Shown: positions 49,064 through 60,027, numbered from the stretch's first letter. The stretch: DNA of 64,000 nucleotides from Virgibacillus subterraneus (GCF_900110695.1 NZ_FOEH01000004.1:62001-126000), one strand, 5' to 3'. Notes: generated by a model from the sequence alone, not told the origin. Numbers and translations are program-made.

Positions 49064-49094
49064 ATGTAGTCAAAGTGCAAAAGATAGTAGTATG

Positions 49095-49122
49095 AAGAAA
49101 GAGTGGGGTTCGCCCACTCTTT
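49095..49122 (-). terminator. Leader hairpin 1 upstream of rimP (terminator-like)
   Basis: AAAGAGTGGG (49098-49107) and CCCACTCTTT (49113-49122) pair perfectly with a 5-base loop. The following run CTTCATA is only moderately T-rich, which would suit a NusA-stimulated terminator. Confidence 0.65.
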
Positions 49123-49153
49123 TTACCGTTCGTATCATTTCTTACCAGTATAA

Positions 49154-49182
49154 ACTATATCATACTGGGACTGATGTTGCAA
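49154..49182 (-). promoter_or_regulatory. Candidate promoter of the rimP-nusA operon
   Basis: On the minus strand -35 TTGCAA (49182-49177), 17-base spacer, -10 TATAGT (49159-49154). Transcription would pass both leader hairpins before rimP. Confidence 0.6.
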
Positions 49183-49458
49183 GAATAGTAAATAATTGTT
49201 TATACCATTGCTTTATTATATACCGTATTCTTACTAATTTTATATTAAATGATTAGTATATGCAGTGTTAGGCTGTTAATTATAATCAAAATTTCTCTTC
49301 GTAAGTTTTGTTGCATTTTAATCTTCGCAGTTGATATAAACTGCGAACTAACTGCTAGAATAATCTCTATAAACTCTGTCCCGCCGTCCGGGGTCGCTAC
49401 GGGCGGATGCGCACCTTAGGGCACGGCCTCAGCCCCCTTTCCCCGGCAAGGGGGTATG

Positions 49459-49491
49459 CCGACGTTGTCCGCAAAGGACGGTTTTAGTCGG
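49459..49491 (+). repeat. Covarying two-stem hairpin motif, copy 2
   Basis: Outer stem CCGAC / GTCGG, internal loop GTT and GGTTTTA, inner stem GTCC / GGAC, loop GCAAA. Both stems differ in sequence from the copies at 6871 and 62506 yet keep perfect pairing. Confidence 0.7.
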
Positions 49492-49615
49492 CCTTCATTT
49501 AGTTGCACTGCGGGGACTTCAGACACGTGCTATTCCCGCAGGAGTCACCACCCTCCGCACCCGGACTAGTGTAGCTGTCACACATTTATTTTATAGCGAT
49601 TCCTACTCCAGTCAA

Positions 49616-49708
49616 CAGCGGAGGAAATACACGTAGTCTCCTGTGGGAGCTGAGGCCTAGATGAGACTACGCAGCGACGTAGGTGCGCGAAGTGTATTTC
49701 CAGAGCGG
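49616..49708. repeat. Palindromic intergenic element, short form
   Basis: Ends GGAAATACAC (49623-49632) and GTGTATTTCC (49692-49701) are exact inverses. A nested stem GTAGTCTC (49633-49640) / GAGACTAC (49663-49670) is also perfect. The same ends bound a longer element at 62690-62876. Confidence 0.75.
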
Positions 49709-49806
49709 CTTAATAGCACTCAAACTTTTTAAAAAGTACTTCGCAGTTTATATCAACTGCGTTATGAATTCATTACTTCCATAAAACAACAATCATTTAA
49801 AATCAA

Positions 49807-50652
49807 CTAATTTAAAATCTTATCGTCCGAATGCAGATAACCATCCAGTGCTTGCTGCAACGAGCCTTTTGTTTCAAAATGTTGACCAAATTCTACTTCA
49901 AGGTCTACCATGTTTCTAACTATATCAGGACGTAATCCAGTAATCACTGCTTCACATCCCATCATGGAAATACCATCTAGTAATTTAAGAAATAATTGCA
50001 TAACTTCTGTTTCCATCTCAGCTATTCCGGAAAAATCCATTATTAATTTTTGTACATGCCTCTGCCCGATTTCAAGCAATACTTTTTCTTCAATTATAGT
50101 TGCGCGATATCTATCCATCGTTCCTATAATCGGCAAGATGCTAATCTTTGAAGTTATCGGAATAATTGGAGCGGATAAGTTCTCTACTAATTTACGCTGA
50201 TCCTCAATTAGCTTATCCTTAAACGAGGAATAGTTAATAAAGAATCCATTGAGAAACTTATCAATTAAATCGTTTATCCTACTCTCCATATAGTAAAATT
50301 CTTCACGGCTACTGACTTTTTCGTTAAACTTATCATATTGATAAAGAAAATCCCATAATGTTCTGCGAATTGCTTGAATCCATTCAATTTTTAACGCTAA
50401 TGTCAGGGAATGTTTTGCCCACACAATACCTTCTTGCCGTGCAAAGTTCACTACTTCATCTTGTTTCTCATCAACTACGAATAAAACTAACTTATGGGCA
50501 TTCTCTAATAAATTAATATTTCCAATCAATTGAATTTCTTCAATCTTATCCCGAACAGTTTTTGCTTCTGTTAGAAGTTGATCTTCAAAAACCTGTCTGT
50601 TATCAATCAAAAATTGGCGGATTGGTTGTCCTTCTTCATATGCTAACTCCAT
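49807..50652 (-). CDS. RsbR-like STAS-domain protein (stressosome-type)
   Basis: 281 residues. The N-terminal ~150 residues are helical, in the position of the RsbR sensor domain, and the C-terminal STAS domain (about 160-270) has ILPIIGTMDRYRA and LIMDFSGIAEMETEVMQ. In RsbR proteins a phosphorylated Thr lies in the DLTG...DT segment; the Thr is kept here (MET) although the Asp before it is Glu. IGTIDTERA in typical RsbRs reads IGTMDRYRA, so the other Thr may be lost. GGGGAGTG precedes the ATG. No rsbS or rsbT is nearby. It is inserted between polC and rimP. Confidence 0.85.
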   Translation of the reverse strand: MELAYEEGQPIRQFLIDNRQVFEDQLLTEAKTVRDKIEEIQLIGNINLLENAHKLVLFVVDEKQDEVVNFARQEGIVWAKHSLTLALKIEWIQAIRRTLWDFLYQYDKFNEKVSSREEFYYMESRINDLIDKFLNGFFINYSSFKDKLIEDQRKLVENLSAPIIPITSKISILPIIGTMDRYRATIIEEKVLLEIGQRHVQKLIMDFSGIAEMETEVMQLFLKLLDGISMMGCEAVITGLRPDIVRNMVDLEVEFGQHFETKGSLQQALDGYLHSDDKILN

Positions 50653-50777
50653 AGTATCCACTCCCCTATTTAAGTTCTTTTATCTAATGTCAAATAATTT
50701 ACTCCCCTACTGATGAGATGAAACATCTGAATCTATTCGTAAACGTTGACTTAATTAATTTCACTTGATTTCCATTT

Positions 50778-50786
50778 ATTATAGCA
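50778..50786 (-). promoter_or_regulatory. Probable promoter of the RsbR-like gene
   Basis: On the minus strand TGCTATAAT, an extended -10 element, about 125 bases upstream of the ATG; no good -35. The rest of 50653-50846 holds no gene. Confidence 0.45.
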
Positions 50787-50846
50787 AAAAATCTATATTA
50801 AAGTACCATTTAAGTGTTCTGATAATAACTTGATTAGCCGTGGATG

Positions 50847-53800
50847 TTAAAATAATGACAGTTGATTCTTTTCTGCCATTCCTTCTAAACAACCATGATT
50901 ATCAAGATACTCTAGAACCGTTTTAGAAATTTTACTACGTTGTCGAAGATCTTCTTTAGAAAGAAATTCCCCATCTTCTCGTACTTTAACAATATTAATA
51001 GCTGCGTTAGTACCCAGTCCATCAACAGCGTTAAATGGTGGGACCAACGTGTTACAGTCCACTATAAACTCAGAAGCAGTAGACTTATATAAATCTACTT
51101 TTTGGAAAGAAAAACCACGCTCAATCATCTCAAGTACCACTTCTAAAACAGTAGACAGGTTCTTTTCTTTCGGTGTCGCATCATTACCTTTAGCCACGAT
51201 ACCTTCAATACGCTGTCTTACCGCGTCACTCCCTTTAACCATTGTATCTAATTCAAAATCACCTGCTCTGACAGAGAAATAAGCAGCATAAAAGTATATT
51301 GGATAATGTACTTTAAAATAAGCAATTCGAACTGCCATTAGAACATATGCTGCAGCGTGTGCTTTTGGAAACATATATTTAATCTTTTTACATGATTCTA
51401 TATACCAATCAGGAACCCCGTTTTTTTTCATTTCTTGGATCCAATCATCCTGTAACCCTTTGCCTTTTCGGACAAACTCCATAATTTTAAAGGCAAGTGA
51501 TGCTTCTAGACCCTTGTGCATTAGATATACCATAATATCATCACGACACCCTATGACATCAGCCAATTCACATATTCCATCATTAATTAACTCCTGAGCA
51601 TTGCCTAGCCACACATCTGTACCGTGTGAAAGACCAGATATCATTACTAGTTCAGCAAATGTACTTGGTTTAGTATCCTCCAGCATCTGACGAACAAATT
51701 TTGTACCAAACTCAGGTACGCCTAATGTACCCGTTTTACAATTAATTTGCTCCGGTTTTACTCCTAGTGATTCCGGTCCGGAAAATATTTTCATCACTTC
51801 AGCATCATCAGTTGGAATTGTTTTTGGATCAATTCCACTTAAATCCTGCAGCATTCGAATTACTGTAGGATCATCGTGCCCTAGTATATCAAGTTTAAGC
51901 AAGTTATCATGAATGGAATGAAAATCAAAGTGTGTTGTTTTCCATTCACTTTTTCGGTCATCAGCCGGAAATTGAATCGGTGTAAAATCATATATTTCTT
52001 TATCATCAGGTACAACTATAATTCCACCTGGATGCTGACCAGTTGTTCGTTTAACCCCGGTACAGCCTTGAACAAGTCGATCAACCTCAGCATTCTTGTA
52101 AACTAACTGTTTATCTGAAGCATAGCCTTTCACATAGCCATACGCTGTTTTATCAGCAATAGTTCCAATTGTTCCAGCACGATAGACATTATCTTCTCCA
52201 AATAATTCTTTGGTGTAATTATGCGCTCTTGGCTGGTATGTGCCTGAAAAGTTAAGATCTATATCGGGAACTTTATCGCCTTTAAACCCAAGAAATGTTT
52301 CAAAGGGAATATCTTGTCCATCTTTTGTAAGAGGATTGGCGCAATTTGGACAGTTTTTATCAGCTAAATCAAACCCGCTTCCTACAGATCCATCAGTTAT
52401 GAATTCATGATGATGACATTCCATACAGACATAATGAGGTGGTAAAGGGTTTACTTCGGTTATTTCAGTCATGGTTGCTACTAAAGAAGAACCAACAGAC
52501 CCTCGAGAACCTACAAGATATCCATCGTCCAATGATTTTTTCACTAGCTTGTGTGATATTAGGTAAATTACTGCAAATCCATGTCCAATAATACTTGATA
52601 GCTCTTTTTCCAGTCGTTCGACAACAATTTGTGGTACAGGGTCACCATAAATATGTTTTGCGCGATTATAGCAAAGGTCACGCATCTCTTGGTCTGCACC
52701 TTCAATTGTTGGTGTATAAAGTCCATCCTTAACAGGAGAAAGTTCTTCTATTTCGTCTGCCAAATTATTGGTATTTGTTACAACAATTTCGTGTGCCTTT
52801 TCTTCCCCTAAAAAGTTAAAACTATCTATCATCTCATTTGTTGTACGAAAAGGTGTATCTGGTAACGTTTGTCTGTTTAATGGATTACCAGCTTGAGAAG
52901 CAATTAATATTTGACGATAAAGTTTATCGTGTTCGTCAATATAATGTGTATTTCCCGTTGCTACTACATTTTTATTCACACGATTACCTAAGTCTACTAA
53001 TTTACTAATGATATCCAGGATTTGAGCCTCATTCTGAACAAGATCCTTTTCAATCAGATGTGCATAGTTGGCTGGCGGCTGTACCTCGATATAATCATAA
53101 AATTCTGCTGCTTTTTCTGCTTCATCCGCTGATTTTTGCATCATCGTTTCAAATACTTCACCTTTATCACATGCAGACCCAACTAAAATTCCGTTTCGTA
53201 GCTTTTGCAATAATGATCTAGGAATTCGTGGAACACGGTAGAAATAATCAATATGAGCATATGAGACTAGCTTGTATAGATTCTTCAAACCTTCTTGTGT
53301 TTTAGCTACCAGTGTACAATGAAATGGTCGAGAACGCTGGTAAGCATTACCTTCTCCCATGTGATCATTTAACTTATTGTGATTTGTAATATCTTTATTC
53401 AAAAGTCCTTGAACTAACTTCCATAGTAAATAGCCAGTTGCCTCTGCATCATAAATAGCGCGGTGATGCTGCGTTAATTCGATATCCAAGTGTTTACACA
53501 TAGTATTTAGCCGATGATTTTTTAATTCCGGAAATAAAAATCGCGAAAGCTCAAGCGTATCAATAACCGGATTTTCAACTTTTTTATATTCAATTTTTTT
53601 AAATCCCTGATTTAAAAAACCAATGTCGAAACTGGCATTATGTGCAACAAGAATGCCATCTTCCATCCATTCATAAAAGTCCTTTAGGACGTCATCAATT
53701 TCAGGTGCGTTATTCACCATATCATCTGTTATTCCAGTTAAATCTGTTGTTGTTTGCGACAATGGATGATGAGGATTAGCAAATGATTCAAATCGATCAA

Positions 53801-55142
53801 TAACCTCTCCCTGATAAATCTTAACACCAGCAAGTTCAATGATTGTGTCATATACCGCTGAAAGACCTGTCGTCTCTACGTCAAAGACAATATAAGTACC
53901 ATTTTCTAAACCAACATCATGTTCGTTATAAGCAATTGGCACACCATCATCAACAACATTCGCTTCCACACCATAGAGAATTTTAATTCCATGTTTTTGT
54001 CCAGCAGCGTGGGCTTCGGGGTACCCTTGCACACCTGCATGATCGGTAATGGCAATTGCTTTATGACCCCAAGTTGCAGCTTGATTTATTAGGGCTGAAG
54101 GTGATACCACTGCATCCATTTGGCTCATTGTCGTATGTGCGTGTAACTCGACTCGCTTCTCGTCTTCAGGTGCTGTATCTTTTCGAGTTTTTACTTTCAC
54201 TTCATGAATATCAGTAGCCATCATTGCCAATTCATTTGTGAACATATCAGTTTGAATACTGCCTCTTGCTTTAATCCAAATGCCCGATTTTACATGTTCA
54301 AATTTCTCGGCATCCTCATCACCTTTTGAAAACATCTTTATTTGTAATGAGTCCGTATAATCTGTTGCTTTAATAATTAATAAACTTCTTCCGGAACGTA
54401 ACTGACGAATATCTGTAGCGAAAACATAACCCTGTACAGTGACACGACGTTCCTCGTCCTGAATTTCTTCCATTTGCAATGGATCATCCTGAATTTTATA
54501 ACCAAGCATTAGTGGTTTATTCTGCTCGTTTTTCTGTCTGTCTTGATCACGTTTTTCTTTTTCCTGAACAGTCTTTAAAACCATTTCCTGGTCTTCCAAG
54601 GCTGTTTTTTCTCTGAACTTTTTCAATTCAGCCATTTCAGTTTTAACATCAATCACAAGAGAGTATGGATTTGTTCCAATCTTTTTGCAATAATCACGAA
54701 ATGGATCTTCCAAACGTTTTTTCAGTGCGTTGCCTTCTGCTTCATTCCTTGCAGTTAACATAATTTTATTATTCTCAACCCGAGGCACCTGGTTATGTAC
54801 TAAATCTTTATAAGCAGGTGATAAATTGGAAATAGATTGAAGAAAAGACTGCCAATAATCACAAATAGTCTGGTCATCACAGTCCTTATCCTCTGGGTAC
54901 AATGTCAGGTCAATTTGAGCAAATTGCTGAAATGTTTCATGTAATTTTGTAAGAAGTAATGTATAAATATTCATTGGCAACAACTGCTTGACACTAATAT
55001 GAAAATGCCAGCTTTTTATCTGTTTGTGTACTTCAAGTTTAATTAACTGACTTTCCCCAAAATAAGATTCCAGATAATCATCAGGTATTTCCAACTGTTT
55101 TAATAATAGAACCATTTTCTCTCTTTTTGAAATATCCATCAT
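50847..55142 (-). CDS. polC: DNA polymerase III PolC, Gram-positive replicative polymerase
   Basis: 1431 residues. An N-terminal domain and OB fold (to ~330) are followed by a PHP domain ([13 protein letters not shown] near 335) interrupted by the 3'-5' exonuclease ([20 protein letters not shown] near 420). A zinc-binding stretch (CMECHHHEF...CPNC) comes before the palm with PDIDLNFSG near 960. This is the PolC layout with exonuclease inside PHP, unlike DnaE. AGGAGG precedes the ATG. Between rseP and the STAS gene; proS, which precedes polC in B. subtilis, is absent. Confidence 0.98.
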   Translation of the reverse strand: MMDISKREKMVLLLKQLEIPDDYLESYFGESQLIKLEVHKQIKSWHFHISVKQLLPMNIYTLLLTKLHETFQQFAQIDLTLYPEDKDCDDQTICDYWQSFLQSISNLSPAYKDLVHNQVPRVENNKIMLTARNEAEGNALKKRLEDPFRDYCKKIGTNPYSLVIDVKTEMAELKKFREKTALEDQEMVLKTVQEKEKRDQDRQKNEQNKPLMLGYKIQDDPLQMEEIQDEERRVTVQGYVFATDIRQLRSGRSLLIIKATDYTDSLQIKMFSKGDEDAEKFEHVKSGIWIKARGSIQTDMFTNELAMMATDIHEVKVKTRKDTAPEDEKRVELHAHTTMSQMDAVVSPSALINQAATWGHKAIAITDHAGVQGYPEAHAAGQKHGIKILYGVEANVVDDGVPIAYNEHDVGLENGTYIVFDVETTGLSAVYDTIIELAGVKIYQGEVIDRFESFANPHHPLSQTTTDLTGITDDMVNNAPEIDDVLKDFYEWMEDGILVAHNASFDIGFLNQGFKKIEYKKVENPVIDTLELSRFLFPELKNHRLNTMCKHLDIELTQHHRAIYDAEATGYLLWKLVQGLLNKDITNHNKLNDHMGEGNAYQRSRPFHCTLVAKTQEGLKNLYKLVSYAHIDYFYRVPRIPRSLLQKLRNGILVGSACDKGEVFETMMQKSADEAEKAAEFYDYIEVQPPANYAHLIEKDLVQNEAQILDIISKLVDLGNRVNKNVVATGNTHYIDEHDKLYRQILIASQAGNPLNRQTLPDTPFRTTNEMIDSFNFLGEEKAHEIVVTNTNNLADEIEELSPVKDGLYTPTIEGADQEMRDLCYNRAKHIYGDPVPQIVVERLEKELSSIIGHGFAVIYLISHKLVKKSLDDGYLVGSRGSVGSSLVATMTEITEVNPLPPHYVCMECHHHEFITDGSVGSGFDLADKNCPNCANPLTKDGQDIPFETFLGFKGDKVPDIDLNFSGTYQPRAHNYTKELFGEDNVYRAGTIGTIADKTAYGYVKGYASDKQLVYKNAEVDRLVQGCTGVKRTTGQHPGGIIVVPDDKEIYDFTPIQFPADDRKSEWKTTHFDFHSIHDNLLKLDILGHDDPTVIRMLQDLSGIDPKTIPTDDAEVMKIFSGPESLGVKPEQINCKTGTLGVPEFGTKFVRQMLEDTKPSTFAELVMISGLSHGTDVWLGNAQELINDGICELADVIGCRDDIMVYLMHKGLEASLAFKIMEFVRKGKGLQDDWIQEMKKNGVPDWYIESCKKIKYMFPKAHAAAYVLMAVRIAYFKVHYPIYFYAAYFSVRAGDFELDTMVKGSDAVRQRIEGIVAKGNDATPKEKNLSTVLEVVLEMIERGFSFQKVDLYKSTASEFIVDCNTLVPPFNAVDGLGTNAAINIVKVREDGEFLSKEDLRQRSKISKTVLEYLDNHGCLEGMAEKNQLSLF

Positions 55143-55180
55143 GTTTTCCTCCTGATTATAGTTGTGGAACTATAATGATG

Positions 55181-55211
55181 GAAAACCCTTGCCATTTGGA
55201 CAAGGGTTTTC
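55181..55211 (-). terminator. Terminator-like hairpin between rseP and polC
   Basis: GAAAACCCTTG (55181-55191) and CAAGGGTTTTC (55201-55211) pair perfectly; T residues are within the arm, and CATCATTATAG follows. A TATAAT about 20 bases before polC could restart transcription. Confidence 0.55.
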
Positions 55212-55237
55212 AACTGTTCTTAAGCATAAATCAAACT

Positions 55238-56497
55238 TTATAAAAATAATCGCTGGATATCATTCCATGTCACAACAATCATTAAGAGCATCAGTAAAGC
55301 AAAGCCAATAAAATGAACAATACCTTCTTTTTGCGGATCTATTGGCTTGCCTCTAACCGCTTCAAGTGCAACAAATAGTAGCCTGCCACCATCGAGTGCC
55401 GGCAAGGGAACTAGGTTCACAATCCCTAAGTTTATACTTAAAATAGCAGTCCACATTAGGAAAGTCATAATTCCTGCCTTAACAAACTGATCTGTTGCGT
55501 CATATATCCCAACTGGTCCCGATAATGTTTCAATCGGTAACTGACCGGTGACTAGCATCCCGAGGTTAGTCAAGATCAATTTAGTTGTATCATATGTTCG
55601 GGTAAATCCATACTTAACTGTGCCAGTAAGTGATTTTTCAAAAGCCCGCTGGACTCCTACTTGTCCAATTGTCATGCCTTGAGTTTCAAGCTTTTTAGGG
55701 GTTACTGAAATTGGTTCAGTTTCACCATTACGTTGCACTGTCATGCTGAGTTCATTTTCAGGATTGTTCTGAACTATTTCCGTAAATTCATCCCAAGTTG
55801 AGACTGAATTGCCTTCAATCCGAACAATTTCGTCTCCTTCTTGAAGACCAGCTTCTTCTGCAGGGCTATCCGGTTGTATCCCAGAAACTAGTGCTCTATC
55901 GACTGGAACACCCTGAATAAGTCCAACAATAAAGAAAATGACTATAGCCAACATAAAATTCATCATTGGACCGGCAAACAATTGCATAGCCCGCTTACCT
56001 ACACTCTTTGAAGCAAACTGTCGATCATATGGAGCAATTTGTGTTTCCTTTTCATCCATAACATAAAATGCTTTACGATCTACTTCAAAACTTAATTTTT
56101 GATCTTCTTCATCAATTTCATAGCCTTCGATAAGCAATCTATGATCTAAATCAGCATGTTCCACCTCAATAACACGTGCATTAGGATGCTTCGATTTGTT
56201 ATTAACGATAATCTTACTGACCTTTCCACTTTCATTAAATTCTAATCCTATATGCTGCCCAGGCTTAAGCTCAACAATCTCTGGATCTTCGCCAGCCACT
56301 CGAACATATCCACCAATAGGTAATAAGCGAATGGTATAAACTGTTTCATTCTTTGTAAATGCAAAAACTTTTGGCCCAAACCCAATGGCAAATTCACGAG
56401 CAAGCATTCCAGCTCTTTTTGCAAATATTAAATGGCCAAACTCATGAATAAACACAAGCAGACCGAACATAAAAATAAACGCGATTACAGTGTTCAA
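55238..56497 (-). CDS. rseP: Site-2 intramembrane protease RseP/RasP
   Basis: 419 residues. The zinc motif HEFGH is at 18-22 inside the first membrane helix. A PDZ domain (about 190-275) follows, and the second active-site motif PALDGGRL is near 366. Cleaves anti-sigma factors such as RsiW and signal peptides. The TTG at 56497 (MNTVIAF) is preferred because GGAAGG precedes it and homologues start similarly. In B. subtilis dxr is immediately upstream of it and proS downstream; both are missing here. Confidence 0.96.
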   Translation of the reverse strand: MNTVIAFIFMFGLLVFIHEFGHLIFAKRAGMLAREFAIGFGPKVFAFTKNETVYTIRLLPIGGYVRVAGEDPEIVELKPGQHIGLEFNESGKVSKIIVNNKSKHPNARVIEVEHADLDHRLLIEGYEIDEEDQKLSFEVDRKAFYVMDEKETQIAPYDRQFASKSVGKRAMQLFAGPMMNFMLAIVIFFIVGLIQGVPVDRALVSGIQPDSPAEEAGLQEGDEIVRIEGNSVSTWDEFTEIVQNNPENELSMTVQRNGETEPISVTPKKLETQGMTIGQVGVQRAFEKSLTGTVKYGFTRTYDTTKLILTNLGMLVTGQLPIETLSGPVGIYDATDQFVKAGIMTFLMWTAILSINLGIVNLVPLPALDGGRLLFVALEAVRGKPIDPQKEGIVHFIGFALLMLLMIVVTWNDIQRLFL

Positions 56498-56589
56498 AAG
56501 AAGCACCTTCCTTTATCTGATTAGGAATAACTTTGACTTCTTGTTATTTTAATTCACTCTTAACTTAACGTTTTGTTAAGTTGTTACTT

Positions 56590-57360
56590 TTATATAAAAT
56601 GGATAAAGTGTAATATCGGTAAAACAAACAATAAGCTATCTAGCCTATCCAATATCCCTCCGTGTCCTGGGAGTAAGTTACCAGAATCTTTCACATCATA
56701 ATGACGCTTAAACGCAGACTCAACCAAATCTCCAATTTGTCCAAAAATGGATACTAAAATTGTAACACCAATAACCAAAAATAATGAGTCAGAAAATGGT
56801 TCTATAAGGAAGAAAATGATTGCGACGATTATGGCAAGGGCAATACCACCTGCTGCTCCTTCAATTGTTTTGTTAGGGCTTATTTCCGGCCAAAGTTTTC
56901 TCTTGCCAATAGCTTTGCCAGTAAAATATGCACCAGTATCTGTCGACCAAATAACAAGTAACACATAAAATAAGTAAATTAAACCATCTTGCCGTGTTTC
57001 AATCAGGTAAAAGAATCCCATCCCAATATAAATAGTTGATAAAAGAATAAAACCAGCCTCGTCAAAAGTAAATTTATTCTTAACTAGTACAGTATATGAC
57101 AGTAGTAATAAAACAAACAACATAATTACTTCAGATTTTGTAACCCATAATATAGGAATAGAACCTAAGACAAGCCACAATAATGCAATTGCTAAAATCG
57201 CAGGTAAAGAGTATTTACCAATTTCACGCATTCGCATTAACTCTACTAAACCAATTGTCGCAAGTATATAGACAAATATTTCAAAGGGTCTTCCCCCAAT
57301 TAGAACAAATGGCAAAAATACTATAATTGCTAAGATTGCTGTTTGAATTCGCTGTTTCAT
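56590..57360 (-). CDS. cdsA: Phosphatidate cytidylyltransferase
   Basis: 256 residues with about eight membrane segments. The C-terminal signature GDLVESAFKRHYDVKDSGNL followed by LPGHGGILDRLDS is complete (about 207-240). Makes CDP-diacylglycerol for phospholipid synthesis, used by PgsA. It is 15 bases after uppS. 92 bases separate it from rseP, and no trace of dxr is seen there. Confidence 0.97.
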   Translation of the reverse strand: MKQRIQTAILAIIVFLPFVLIGGRPFEIFVYILATIGLVELMRMREIGKYSLPAILAIALLWLVLGSIPILWVTKSEVIMLFVLLLLSYTVLVKNKFTFDEAGFILLSTIYIGMGFFYLIETRQDGLIYLFYVLLVIWSTDTGAYFTGKAIGKRKLWPEISPNKTIEGAAGGIALAIIVAIIFFLIEPFSDSLFLVIGVTILVSIFGQIGDLVESAFKRHYDVKDSGNLLPGHGGILDRLDSLLFVLPILHFIHFI

Positions 57361-57375
57361 GTTTGATTCAACACC

Positions 57376-58140
57376 TTAAATACCTCCATATCTTCTTTTT
57401 CGCTGTTGATAATCATGGAGGGCATTTTTAAATATTTCTTCTGAAAAATCTGGCCATAAAACGTCTGTAAACCAAAATTCTGAATAAGCTACCTGCCACA
57501 ATAGAAAATTACTTAATCGTTGTTCACCACTTGTTCTTATCAATAAATCAGGGTCTGTTAAATCTTTCGTATATAGATACTCTGAGAATGTGTTTTCGTC
57601 TAAATTGTCAATCGATAGTTTTGAGCCATCAATATCTGTCATAACTTGTTTGATGGCTCGCATGATTTCGAATCTACTACCATAGTTTAAAGCAAAATTT
57701 AATAATAAGCCATCATTATTTTTTGTCTTCTCTTTCGCATAATGTATAGCTTCTTTGGTATGATCAGGAAGGGCATCAAAATCACCTATCGTATTAATTC
57801 TCACTTTATTTTCCATAAGCTCCGGCAAATATATATGTAGAAACTCTTTAGGCAATTTCATTAAAAAGTCAACTTCGGATTTGGGCCGTTTCCAGTTTTC
57901 TGTGGAAAAAGCATATAATGTCAGAATCTTTACATTAGAATTTCTTGCTGCTTTGACGATTTCTTTTACAACATTCATTCCTTCTTTATGTCCAGCTATC
58001 CGGGGTAACCCTCTTTTTTTTGCCCATCGTCCATTACCATCCATTATGATAGCAACATGATTTGGTATATTATCAAGATCGTTCTCTTCACTTAAATCTT
58101 TTAGTTGTTTATTTTTTAAAAAAGGAAGCTTCATTGACAT
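57376..58140 (-). CDS. uppS: Undecaprenyl diphosphate synthase
   Basis: 254 residues. The substrate-binding IMDGNGRWAKKRGLPR (about 31-46) with the catalytic Asp, FSTENWKRP, and the DLLIRTSGEQRLSNFLLWQ block are present. Makes the C55 lipid carrier for cell-wall precursors. The ATG at 58140 has CGGAGGAC upstream; the reading to 58170 adds a segment upstream of this site. A strong promoter (58169-58196) precedes it. Confidence 0.97.
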   Translation of the reverse strand: MSMKLPFLKNKQLKDLSEENDLDNIPNHVAIIMDGNGRWAKKRGLPRIAGHKEGMNVVKEIVKAARNSNVKILTLYAFSTENWKRPKSEVDFLMKLPKEFLHIYLPELMENKVRINTIGDFDALPDHTKEAIHYAKEKTKNNDGLLLNFALNYGSRFEIMRAIKQVMTDIDGSKLSIDNLDENTFSEYLYTKDLTDPDLLIRTSGEQRLSNFLLWQVAYSEFWFTDVLWPDFSEEIFKNALHDYQQRKRRYGGI

Positions 58141-58168
58141 AATTTGTCCTCCGATATGGTTGATTATC

Positions 58169-58196
58169 ATTATACAACCCTTTTAAATATAATCAA
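58169..58196 (-). promoter_or_regulatory. uppS promoter
   Basis: On the minus strand -35 TTGATT (58196-58191), 16-base spacer, -10 TATAAT (58174-58169). It would start the uppS-cdsA-rseP transcript. Confidence 0.7.
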
Positions 58197-58454
58197 TATG
58201 AAGGATTAGAAAACTCATCCTGTCGCCTGGTTCCAACGATATTAGATACATTAAATCATTTCATATTATTAGGATGAATCACCATTATAGCATTATAATG
58301 ATTAAATTTTTATAAGAATTTCATTAAAATATAAGAAAAACCTGCCTTATACCTATATTTAGAAAGGATAGTTTTGCTTATATTTTAAGGAAAAACCATT
58401 TATAACATTTATATGATCAATGATCTAGCTTTACTATTTTAATACGTTTGAACT
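58197..58454. other. AT-rich stretch between frr and uppS
   Basis: No gene, repeat family copy or clear structure seen here; A and T dominate. Only the uppS promoter (58169-58196) and the frr terminator (58455-58485) at its edges are interpretable. Confidence 0.5.
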
Positions 58455-58485
58455 GGAAATAAAAGCCCTCTTAAACAAGAGGGCT
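58455..58485 (-). terminator. Rho-independent terminator after frr
   Basis: AGCCCTCTT (58464-58472) and AAGAGGGCT (58477-58485) pair perfectly with a 4-base loop; TTTATTTCC follows on the minus strand. Confidence 0.85.
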
Positions 58486-58513
58486 AAAGCTTCTTATTTG
58501 ACTCACCATATAT

Positions 58514-59071
58514 TTAAACCTCAAGAATTTCCTTTTCCTTGCCTTTTGCTAGCTGATCAATCTTATCAATATGATTATTTGTTTCTTTTTGCACATCATC
58601 TTGTGCACTTTTGAGTTCATCTTCAGTTAGATCATTATTTTTCTCAGCTTTTTTTAGTTGATCATTCGATTCACGACGAATATTCCTTACCTGTACACGT
58701 CCCTCTTCGGCGTATTTTCCAACGACTTTAACTAAATCCTTACGACGTTCTTCTGTTAGAGACGGTATATTTATACGGATAACATTCCCATCATTTGAAG
58801 GTGACAACCCTAAATCTGATTTTTGTATAGCCTTTTCTACATCACCAATCGATGATTTATCAAATGGTGTAATGACCAGTAATCTAGCTTCTGGTGCAGA
58901 TATAGTTGCTAATTGATTAAGTGGTGTTGACGCACCATAATAATTAACATAAATGCTGTCCAAAAGCGATGGGTTGGCGCGACCAGCACGTACTGTTGCT
59001 AGGCTTTTTGAGAATGCCTGAACTGCGTGCTCCATTTTACTACGAGTCTCCTTCAATATAACATCTGACAT
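58514..59071 (-). CDS. frr: Ribosome recycling factor
   Basis: 185 residues, the usual length. Family blocks: [27 protein letters not shown] and the helical end [27 protein letters not shown]. With EF-G it splits post-termination ribosomes. It lies 2 bases after pyrH, so the two are coupled, and is followed by a terminator. Confidence 0.98.
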   Translation of the reverse strand: MSDVILKETRSKMEHAVQAFSKSLATVRAGRANPSLLDSIYVNYYGASTPLNQLATISAPEARLLVITPFDKSSIGDVEKAIQKSDLGLSPSNDGNVIRINIPSLTEERRKDLVKVVGKYAEEGRVQVRNIRRESNDQLKKAEKNNDLTEDELKSAQDDVQKETNNHIDKIDQLAKGKEKEILEV

Positions 59072-59073
59072 CT

Positions 59074-59829
<756 letters not shown>

Positions 59830-59878
59830 TTAATGCTTGTTAAGTACAGGTCAAGTATTGTACCTATTAGTACTAGTT

Positions 59879-59965
59879 AGAAAACTTGGCTTATCGCTAA
59901 GCCTTAATGGCGAACCCCTTAGTTGAACTTAATGTAGTAAGAAAGTATTTATACTATCTCAACTA
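59879..59965 (+). repeat. Terminator-associated short repeat, copy 5 (full length)
   Basis: AGAAAACTTGGCTTATCGCT then AAGCCTTAATGGCGAACCCC, TTAGTTGAACTTAATGTAG and TATTTATACTATCTCAACT. Nearly the same as the copy at 41468. Confidence 0.8.
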
Positions 59966-60027
59966 TGAACAAAAGCGTAAGCTGCCGTTTAGTGACGTAT
60001 GAATCGCGCCCACGCATCGCGGTTGGG

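Larger units (their letters stand above)
49326..49800. repeat. Non-coding island 2
   Basis: A gene-free block between the RsbR-like gene and rimP. CGCAGTTGATATAAACTGCG (49326-49345) and CGCAGTTTATATCAACTGCG (49742-49761) are exact 20-base inverses bounding it. Within are a hairpin of CCCCTT / AAGGGG (about 49435-49453), the two-stem motif at 49459-49491 and a GGAAATACAC / GTGTATTTCC element at 49616-49708. CAACAATCATTTAA at its right (49787-49800) resembles the right end of island 1. Confidence 0.7.

Noticed and set aside
49380-49600. GC-rich stretch that could suggest a tRNA or rRNA fragment
   Set aside because: No cloverleaf, no T-loop GTTCRANTC and no rRNA signature; it matches the modular island repeats instead.
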